The notes below the pieces were generated by a model that saw only the letters and a list, made by a program, of their open reading frames with translations, did no database searches and was not told where the DNA came from. Made by a program: the position numbers and the translations under genes. From NCBI GenBank assembly GCA_000990305.1, contig LBPR01000001.1, positions 1-35,844 on the forward strand: a stretch of DNA of 35,844 nucleotides, written 5' to 3'. Below are positions 31,860 through 35,844 of this stretch, in pieces; within the stretch, counting starts at the first letter, position 1; each line of letters starts with the position of its first letter. The stretch comes from Candidatus Roizmanbacteria bacterium GW2011_GWC2_34_23 (GTDB taxonomy: Bacteria > Patescibacteriota > Microgenomatia > UBA1406 > GWC2-37-13).

Positions 31860-32429
31860 TTAGTTTCCTAGATAGTCCCATTCAACGTTATCTGCGTTGT
31901 TAACTTTTATATAGCTACAACCTTGACTAGGGGACTGACCGTTGACCTTGAAAGTCCACCAGACAGAATTTTCCTTGCCAACGCTATTGATCTGATAGAC
32001 GGCATTTGTACCAAGATCATTGTTGTATCGCATATTAAGACTTTGTATTTTTCCTTGTGAAAGAGCTTGACTCAAAACATCACATTGATTAACGCCATTT
32101 GATAAATCAATAGTTCCAACTGACGAACCGCCGATTGACAGCGAAACCTTAAGACCTTGTCCCTCCTTCGCTGAAGCTTCGGCGGGCGATGGGGTGTTAG
32201 TTGGTTGTGGAACTGGTGTATTTGTTGGATTAACAATTGCTTGAGTTGGTTCGGTTGTAGGTGTCACTGCCTTTGAAATTATTGGAGATAAAATAACTGC
32301 TGGAACTTTTGTAGGAATTAATATTTTTTTTACTACAACGGGCTTTGTTTTGTTTGAATTATAAAAAGTAGCTCCTGATAGAAGAAAAAAAATAATCGCT
32401 AAAATTTTAAAAAAATTTCTTTTAAACAT
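31860..32429 (-). CDS. Membrane-anchored DUF4430 protein (transcobalamin-like beta domain)
   Basis: 189 residues from the ATG at 32429 (MFKRNFFKIL). One N-terminal membrane anchor, then a stalk rich in Pro and Thr (PTTEPTQAIVNPTNTPVPQP), an insert PAEASAKEG from a palindromic repeat, then a C-terminal domain of about 90 residues: KVSLSIGGSSVGTIDL, DVLSQALSQGK, VWWTFKVNGQSPSQGCSYI and a final WDYLGN. This matches DUF4430 (PF14478), which corresponds to the C-terminal beta domain of transcobalamin and intrinsic factor. The cobalamin riboswitch upstream strongly supports B12 as the ligand. A weak AAGG lies just before the ATG, after a short hairpin. Confidence 0.86.
   Translation of the reverse strand: MFKRNFFKILAIIFFLLSGATFYNSNKTKPVVVKKILIPTKVPAVILSPIISKAVTPTTEPTQAIVNPTNTPVPQPTNTPSPAEASAKEGQGLKVSLSIGGSSVGTIDLSNGVNQCDVLSQALSQGKIQSLNMRYNNDLGTNAVYQINSVGKENSVWWTFKVNGQSPSQGCSYIKVNNADNVEWDYLGN
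32161..32194. repeat. GC-rich palindromic repeat in the DUF4430 gene
   Basis: Core CGCTGAAGCTTCGGCG (32169-32184) is a 16-bp near-palindrome with one mismatched pair. In frame, encoding PAEASAKEG between stalk and ligand domain. Confidence 0.7.
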
Positions 32430-32436
32430 AGACCTT

Positions 32437-32457
32437 AGACTTTTCGCTCGAAAGTCA
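32437..32457 (-). promoter_or_regulatory. Hairpin just upstream of the DUF4430 start (possible expression platform)
   Basis: GACTTT-loop-AAAGTC with 6-bp perfect arms, 8 bases before the ATG and next to the AAGG. It may be the regulatory end of the riboswitch, controlling translation start. Confidence 0.4.
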
Positions 32458-32473
32458 ATAAAAAAAGGTAAAA

Positions 32474-32561
32474 ACAAAGGTAAGTTTTCTGGCTTTAACA
32501 GTTACGGCATAGCCACGGATTTATCACCGTGATTTCCTTTTAAGACTTGCGTCCCCTTTGT
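32474..32561 (-). ncRNA. Cobalamin riboswitch (short type)
   Basis: On the minus strand. The ends pair perfectly (ACAAAGG with CCTTTGT, 7 bp). Inside are GGAAATCACGGTGATAAATC, CCGTGGC, GCCGTAACTGT and AAAGCCAGAAAACTTACC. These follow the order and spelling of the conserved core GGGAA-TCCGGTG-AAATCCGG-GCTG-CCCGCAACTGT and the B12 box (rAGyCmGgAgACCkGCC). At about 88 bases it is shorter than classical AdoCbl forms, more like the compact class. It lies between a good promoter and the DUF4430 gene. Confidence 0.85.
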
Positions 32562-32579
32562 CAAACATTCACATTTTCA

Positions 32580-32608
32580 ACTATAATCCATCAAATTTTA
32601 TTTGTCAA
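32580..32608 (-). promoter_or_regulatory. Sigma70 promoter of the riboswitch transcript
   Basis: TTGACA, 17 bases, TATAGT on the minus strand. The start would fall about 10 bases before the riboswitch, giving a 5' leader of about 140 bases, the one clear long leader in a window full of leaderless genes. Confidence 0.8.
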
Positions 32609-32617
32609 TTGAGAATT

Positions 32618-32935
32618 TTATCTAAACTTGGGAATTCTTATCATAAAAAAATAGATCAACCACATTGAAAAACCCAAAAGAACTGGATACCAAAGACCAT
32701 AGTTGACAAACCCGCCAAAAAATTTTTGCATTCCTAGTAATTGTATAACAAATCTGAAAAAGATAAATCCAATTACAAAAATAAAAAAACTGATCCAAAG
32801 AAGGTTAATTCTCAAAAAATAAAACGCGTACCAGTCAATTAAATAAGCAAAGAAAATTAAGATTAATTGAATAACAAAATCATGAACATGCTTTTCGTGT
32901 TTTGCGTAAAGATCAATAATGGGGGAATACGTCAT
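32618..32935 (-). CDS. Small membrane protein, unrecognised
   Basis: 105 residues with four hydrophobic segments (about residues 18-40, 44-62, 78-96 with a split) after a short His-rich N-terminus (YAKHEKHVHDF). I recognise no family. Its ATG lies 5 bases from a 28-bp palindrome that also occurs upstream of the CYTH-like gene, and the TrpR-like gene lies upstream on the same strand. A TATATT -10-like box lies within the palindrome, 11 bases before the ATG, so a repressor bound there would block transcription directly. The gene's product is probably part of that small regulon. Confidence 0.65.
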   Translation of the reverse strand: MTYSPIIDLYAKHEKHVHDFVIQLILIFFAYLIDWYAFYFLRINLLWISFFIFVIGFIFFRFVIQLLGMQKFFGGFVNYGLWYPVLLGFSMWLIYFFMIRIPKFR

Positions 32936-32940
32936 ATGAA

Positions 32941-32968
32941 TGTTTTAATATATCAATATATTGAAACA
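32941..32968. promoter_or_regulatory. 28-bp palindrome, putative operator 1
   Basis: TGTTTTAATATA-TCAA-TATATTGAAACA: 12 of 14 arm positions pair. Its reverse complement differs from the site at 33593-33620 at one base only. It covers the predicted -10 region of the 105-residue membrane protein gene. Confidence 0.75.
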
Positions 32969-32976
32969 TATATAAA

Positions 32977-33417
32977 TTAGACTAATATTTTTCTACTTTC
33001 TTGTTTTCGTTTATGATCCCAGTACATTTGCCAATGTCCTTTATAGATTCCTGGATGGATTATGATATCAGCAAAAAAATCGTCGAGAAAATTTAAAACT
33101 TTTTCTTTTTTTAACATGTTTTCAATGATGCTTCTAACCTTTGAACTTCGTTTCAGGAATATTGAGGCATAAAAAACAACGGTGGCAGAGGATACTTTTA
33201 ACGTATCCATAATATCTCGGTAATCAACCCCTTTTATCAGTAGATAAATTATCGCCAATCGTTTTGAAAGCATTATTTTTTCTGATGATGAAAGAATGTC
33301 ATCAATTATTAATAGAAAATCATCCTGATTTTTATTTCGTGAAAAGACTTCATAAAATAATCGATATATTTTAGAAAGGAGTCTTTCATCTAAGGGTCTT
33401 TTAGATACGCGTGACAT
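32977..33417 (-). CDS. TrpR/YerC-family DNA-binding regulator
   Basis: 146 residues from the ATG at 33417 (MSRVSKRPL); a TTG extension of 18 codons is less likely. Residues 35-90 match the TrpR superfamily: FLLIIDDILSSSEKIMLSKR (helices B-C), IYLLIKGVDYRDI (recognition-helix lead-in) and LKVSSATVVFYA (the helix-turn-helix). YerC/YecD-like proteins have this fold without the Trp-binding site and act as DNA-binding regulators of unknown ligand. Two nearly identical palindromes flank the gene, one just past its 3' end and one in the divergent region upstream, which makes it the obvious candidate to bind them. The 50-residue C-terminal extension (HPGIYKGHWQMYWDHKRK) is unusual. Confidence 0.82.
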   Translation of the reverse strand: MSRVSKRPLDERLLSKIYRLFYEVFSRNKNQDDFLLIIDDILSSSEKIMLSKRLAIIYLLIKGVDYRDIMDTLKVSSATVVFYASIFLKRSSKVRSIIENMLKKEKVLNFLDDFFADIIIHPGIYKGHWQMYWDHKRKQESRKILV

Positions 33418-33686
33418 AGTGTTTTGTAATTTATAATCAAAAAGTTTATTTTTTAATAAAAAATTTGTCAATCGCTTATAACCTACAAAAGTGAGTTTTT
33501 AGATTATTACAACAACAATAAAATCTCGATATACATCATGTTATTTTTATATTGAGAGTAGCGTGAATTTTTTATAGAAATCAGGTTATACTTGTTTTAA
33601 TATATTGATATATTAAAACATTAGAAAAAATACTTAATAATCTACAAATGAGAGATTGAGTGAATAATATTTAATATCATATTTAT
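33418..33686. promoter_or_regulatory. Divergent control region of the TrpR-like and CYTH-like genes
   Basis: 269 bases without a gene. It contains the second 28-bp palindrome and an inverted pair TTATAACCT (33476-33484) and AGGTTATA (33583-33590). A TAATAT box (33672-33677) is 9 bases before the CYTH-like ATG. I see no further open frame or RNA here. Confidence 0.5.
33593..33620. promoter_or_regulatory. 28-bp palindrome, putative operator 2
   Basis: TGTTTTAATATA-TTGA-TATATTAAAACA: 13 of 14 arm positions pair. 27 of 28 bases match the inverted copy at 32941-32968, and the following CATT is shared too. Confidence 0.78.
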
Positions 33687-34187
33687 ATGAAACAACAGGA
33701 AAAAAAGTATCGGGTTGATTCGTTTACCAAAGTTCTAGAAATTTTAAGCAAAAATAATGCTAAAAAAAAGCAAGAAATTATCAATATTCATTTCTACACG
33801 CAAAAAGAAGGGAATGACGTGGTAAAGTTGGTTAAATATAGAGACCAAAATGAAATTCATATTCTTGATGAGATTGATGGAAAATATATACTCAAACAAA
33901 AAATTCCGATGAAAAGTACCGAGGAAGGTTTGCGATGGTTAAAAGATAAAGGTTACAAAATGGTTGACATAATTAAAATGACTTATACAGATTACGAATA
34001 TAAAGGTGGGATCATTGGTCTTTATACAATCAATGATTTTCTTTTCTCAATAATTTTAGATTATCCGGAAGGACAACATGAAATATTTGAGAAAGAATTT
34101 GGATTAACTAAAGAAAATGTAATTAGTTTACCATACAATAAATTCCTTGAAAAAATTGGAAAACTGCAGTCAATGAAGTTAGATTAA
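33687..34187 (+). CDS. CYTH-like domain protein (tentative)
   Basis: 166 residues. Alternating charged beta-strand-like sequence: IINIHFYTQ, VVKLVKYRDQNEIHILDEI, KYILKQKIPMKSTEEGLRWL, MTYTDYEYKGGIIGLYT and SIILDYPEGQHEIFEKEF. The order (charged strands, then K-M-T-Y-T and a final L-D-x-x-x-G-x-x-E-I-F-E strand) resembles CYTH/class IV adenylate cyclase-thiamine triphosphatase folds, but the N-terminal E-x-E-x-K signature is degenerate (ININIHF-like), so catalytic activity is doubtful. It is preceded by operator-like palindrome 2. It overlaps the end of the convergent hydrolase remnant by 4 bases. Confidence 0.55.
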   Translation: MKQQEKKYRVDSFTKVLEILSKNNAKKKQEIINIHFYTQKEGNDVVKLVKYRDQNEIHILDEIDGKYILKQKIPMKSTEEGLRWLKDKGYKMVDIIKMTYTDYEYKGGIIGLYTINDFLFSIILDYPEGQHEIFEKEFGLTKENVISLPYNKFLEKIGKLQSMKLD

Positions 34188-34453
34188 TAATCTCTTCTTC
34201 GCCATTGCAATTCTTTGTGATGGGGATATATTCCAATGATTGAAATTTTTGCGCTTTTATTTGTTAGCGAGTCAATCAACCTTAAAGCTTGATCAAGTTT
34301 TGGTTGAAAACCGTTCTTCTCAGTTTTCCATTTCGGATCAAATACGTGGGGAATTATCCCATATTTTTTCCAGCCTTCCATAACCCACTCATGTTTTTTA
34401 ACATTATTCCCAAGTCCCGGGATTACAATGACGTGATTTATTATTGGAGTCAT
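34184..34453 (-). pseudogene. Truncated alpha/beta hydrolase remnant
   Basis: 89 residues. HVIVIPGLGNNVKKHEWVM and AKISIIGI are the oxyanion-loop and pre-nucleophile strand of small alpha/beta hydrolases. The frame then breaks exactly where the nucleophile motif G-x-S-x-G should come: it reads GIYPHH, while a 2-base shift gives GISPS before stopping. So it retains no catalytic Ser in frame and no His/Asp. TATAAT (minus strand, 34461-34466) is still present 7 bases before the ATG. A decayed gene, or possibly a short regulatory relic. Confidence 0.6.
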
Positions 34454-34500
34454 GAAAATAATTATATATGAAATTGATTATTGATTATTGAATTAGCATC

Positions 34501-34556
34501 TATTTCACGATTATGACGGCTTATACCGTCAATTTGATGAAAAATATGGTCAAATT
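34501..34556. other. Two adjacent small inverted repeats
   Basis: GACGG-CTTATA-CCGTC (34515-34530) is followed at once by AATTTGA-12 bases-TCAAATT (34531-34556). They lie downstream of the tRNA-Ser(CGA) 3' end on the minus strand, in a 208-base stretch without a gene. No long T-run follows, so an intrinsic terminator is not clear. Confidence 0.4.
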
Positions 34557-34661
34557 AACTAGATATTGACAAAATAGCGCTAATTTACAGAAATTCTTTT
34601 TGGATCTTATGTTCATAGTTTTAGATAAAAGGGGTTTGGAAGATTGGGAGAGTCTAAATTG

Positions 34662-34744
34662 CGGAGGGTACAGGACTCGAACCTGTAAGAGCTTTCGCTC
34701 ACTGGTTTTCGAAACCAGCGCCATACCATTCATGCCAACCCTCC
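34662..34744 (-). tRNA. tRNA-Ser(CGA)
   Basis: Acceptor GGAGGGT/ACCCTCC, discriminator G, anticodon stem CTGGT/ACCAG with loop TTCGAAA, anticodon CGA, and a long variable arm (TGAGCGAAAGCTC) as expected for serine. CCA not encoded. Confidence 0.94.
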
Positions 34745-34751
34745 ATTAGCT

Positions 34752-34757
34752 ATTATA
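34752..34757 (-). promoter_or_regulatory. -10 box of tRNA-Ser(CGA)
   Basis: TATAAT on the minus strand 7 bases before the tRNA. It includes the stop codon of the PAP2 gene. Confidence 0.55.
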
Positions 34758-35319
34758 TTTTACCAAAGAGACCGCTTATCATGAGACTTAACCAGAAAGT
34801 AATAATTCCCCCGAAAATATCGAGAATATAGTGTTGTTTTACAAAAACCGTTGAAGCGCTTATTAACAAGGCTGTTGCTAAAATAGAAAATAATTGTTCA
34901 GGGAAAGCCAGGAAAAGAAAATAAGAACAAATTAAAGTTGCAAATATATGAACGCTTGGAAATCCGTTTGTATCATCATCGTGTTTATAAATATAAGCAG
35001 TTAGCTTGCTAAAAATATCCCTTTTATAAATTACAGGGCGTTTGACGCCGTTTGGAATAAAATACCAAAATAATCCGGCGAGAATATAAGCAATAATATA
35101 AGTAATAAAGAAATTATTAATATATTTTGTATTCCATAAAAAAATAATGGTTGTTATTATGTAAATATAAAATCCAATATAAGGAATAATAAATATAGGA
35201 ATTAAAGGAATAAAGTCATCAAATTTAATTTTCCAATAATACTTAGACTTCCTTTTGTTTAGAACTACATAAATACTTTTTGCAAATAAAAAAAGAATCA
35301 ATAAAAATATCTTGTTCAT
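34753..35319 (-). CDS. PAP2-superfamily membrane phosphatase
   Basis: 188 residues from the ATG at 35319 (MNKIFLL), about five membrane segments. The frame continues upstream, but only by reading the two tRNA genes backwards. The PAP2 motifs are present: GVKRPVI (K-x-x-R-P-like), GFPSVH (P-S-x-H) and KQHYILDIFGG (H-x-x-x-D); the Arg usually seen as S-R before the last motif is replaced by a V-K, as in the AUR1/inositolphosphoceramide-synthase branch. It would remove or transfer a phosphate on a lipid. TATAAT (minus strand, 35326-35331) is 6 bases from the ATG. Confidence 0.82.
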   Translation of the reverse strand: MNKIFLLILFLFAKSIYVVLNKRKSKYYWKIKFDDFIPLIPIFIIPYIGFYIYIITTIIFLWNTKYINNFFITYIIAYILAGLFWYFIPNGVKRPVIYKRDIFSKLTAYIYKHDDDTNGFPSVHIFATLICSYFLFLAFPEQLFSILATALLISASTVFVKQHYILDIFGGIITFWLSLMISGLFGKI

Positions 35320-35338
35320 CCAATCATTATAACTCCAA

Positions 35339-35367
35339 TTGTGAATAATGGCTGTTTGAAGTAAAAT
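35339..35367 (+). promoter_or_regulatory. Promoter of the tRNA-Cys/tRNA-Ser unit
   Basis: TTGTGA, 17 bases, TAAAAT, ending 11 bases before tRNA-Cys. Back to back with the PAP2 promoter. Confidence 0.55.
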
Positions 35368-35378
35368 TAGAAGGATCC

Positions 35379-35450
35379 GGTGCGTTGGCGAAGTGGTAAC
35401 GCGACTGTCTGCAAAACAGTTATGCGCCAGTCCGATTCTGGCACGCACCT
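35379..35450 (+). tRNA. tRNA-Cys(GCA)
   Basis: Acceptor GGTGCGT/ACGCACC, anticodon stem ACTGT/ACAGT with loop CTGCAAA, anticodon GCA, T arm GCCAG-TCCGATT-CTGGC. CCA not encoded. Confidence 0.95.
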
Positions 35451-35462
35451 CAAAAAAATAAA

Positions 35463-35549
35463 GGAGAGGTGTCAGAGCGGTTGAATGAACAGGTCTTGAA
35501 AACCTGCGTGGCAGCAATGTCACCGCGAGTTCGAATCTCGCCCTCTCCG
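35463..35549 (+). tRNA. tRNA-Ser(UGA)
   Basis: Acceptor GGAGAGG/CCTCTCC, discriminator G, anticodon stem CAGGT/ACCTG with loop CTTGAAA, anticodon TGA, long variable arm typical of serine. 12 bases after tRNA-Cys; CCA not encoded. Confidence 0.95.
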
Positions 35550-35553
35550 CTTT

Positions 35554-35844
35554 ATGTTTCAAAGCCCAACACATGGAGAGGTTGACCTGGAAAAATTACG
35601 GCATATTGTGTCTGCTTATATGGCCGTCGAAAAAAAAGCCAAGTATGAAATCATCGTCGGTACCGATTCGCAAAAGACAGAAAAAGGCGGATATGATTTT
35701 GTTTCGGCGTTAGTAATCCATCGAATAGGCGCGGGCGGGATTTATTTTTGGAAAAGAGAGATCAATAACAAAAAGATGGGTTTAAAAGAAAGAATCTATC
35801 AGGAAGCCATTATGTCACTTCAAACTTCAGAAAATTTTGTTGAA
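35554..35844 (+). CDS. YkuK-like RNase H-fold protein (DUF458), 3' end cut
   Basis: 97 codons to the window edge. FQSPTHGEV at the start, then KYEIIVGTDSQKT and YDFVSALVIHRIGAGGIYFWKRE fit the DUF458/YkuK family (PF04308), a predicted RNase H-like fold whose IxGTDSQ strand carries the acidic metal-site residue. Function not established. The ATG lies only 4 bases after the 3' end of tRNA-Ser(UGA), with no ribosome binding site and no separate promoter visible, so it is probably released from a tRNA transcript by tRNA processing. Confidence 0.8.
   Translation, partial: MFQSPTHGEVDLEKLRHIVSAYMAVEKKAKYEIIVGTDSQKTEKGGYDFVSALVIHRIGAGGIYFWKREINNKKMGLKERIYQEAIMSLQTSENFVE

Noticed and set aside
32474-32561. 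Cyclic-di-GMP-I (GEMM) riboswitch, suggested by GGGGACGCAAGTC
   Set aside because: Only this short piece fits; the remaining core and the B12 box fit a cobalamin riboswitch, and the downstream genes are transcobalamin-like.
34521-34733. A 70-residue frame beginning MNGMALVSKTSERK
   Set aside because: Its first third is the translated tRNA-Ser(CGA); the rest is non-coding.
35320-35574. N-terminal extension of the PAP2 protein
   Set aside because: It reads through tRNA-Cys and tRNA-Ser(UGA) antisense; a -10 box and ATG give a normal start at 35319.

Overview
The window looks like chromosomal DNA from a low-GC Candidate Phyla Radiation (Patescibacteria) bacterium, most likely of the Microgenomates type. 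Reasons: small, tightly packed genes; AT-rich codon use with the standard code (TGA is used as a stop); eight tRNA genes, none of which encodes the 3' CCA; and a large set of membrane glycosyltransferases around an archaeal-type PEP carboxylase. The lineage is inferred from gene content; no ribosomal marker lies in the window.

Region 1 (1-18704) is a cell-surface glycan locus. It holds eight large GT-C or GT-C-like membrane proteins, three GT2 glycosyltransferases (one of the ALG5/DPG type that could make the polyprenyl-phosphate sugar donors), a Wzx-type flippase and a secreted 690-residue protein with a possible deacetylase/glycosidase-like domain. A stand-alone Cas4/RecB-like PD-(D/E)XK nuclease sits among them. 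Region 2 (18716-24591) has a MacA/MacB-like adaptor, ATPase and permease operon, mutM, a GT4 glycosyltransferase and uppP, the undecaprenyl-diphosphate phosphatase that recycles the lipid carrier used by region 1. Region 3 (24622-28901) has four tRNAs on the minus strand, then an archaeal-type PEP carboxylase and an aspartate aminotransferase on the plus strand (PEP to oxaloacetate to aspartate), tRNA-Gly, a DUF998-like membrane protein and a NUDIX hydrolase.

Region 4 (29018-32608) is the most striking. A good sigma70 promoter and a short cobalamin riboswitch precede two surface-anchored proteins that together look like a split transcobalamin/intrinsic factor: a DUF4430 beta domain and an alpha/alpha-barrel repeat protein, each on a Pro/Thr-rich stalk. 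Next comes an unusual fusion of a VKOR membrane domain to dihydroorotate dehydrogenase. Region 5 (32618-35844) has a TrpR/YerC-like regulator lying between two almost identical 28-bp palindromes, a small membrane protein, a CYTH-like protein, an alpha/beta-hydrolase remnant, tRNA-Ser(CGA), a PAP2 phosphatase, tRNA-Cys, tRNA-Ser(UGA) and the start of a YkuK-like RNase H-fold gene.

Three themes run through the window. First, at least 14 genes have a TATAAT-like -10 box only 5-11 bases before the start codon, so leaderless mRNAs are probably the norm. Second, several families of short palindromic repeats are scattered about, and many copies lie in frame inside genes, mainly in linkers and loops. 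Third, a family of 66-95 bp hairpin elements with shared ends sits just upstream of five glycosyltransferase genes.
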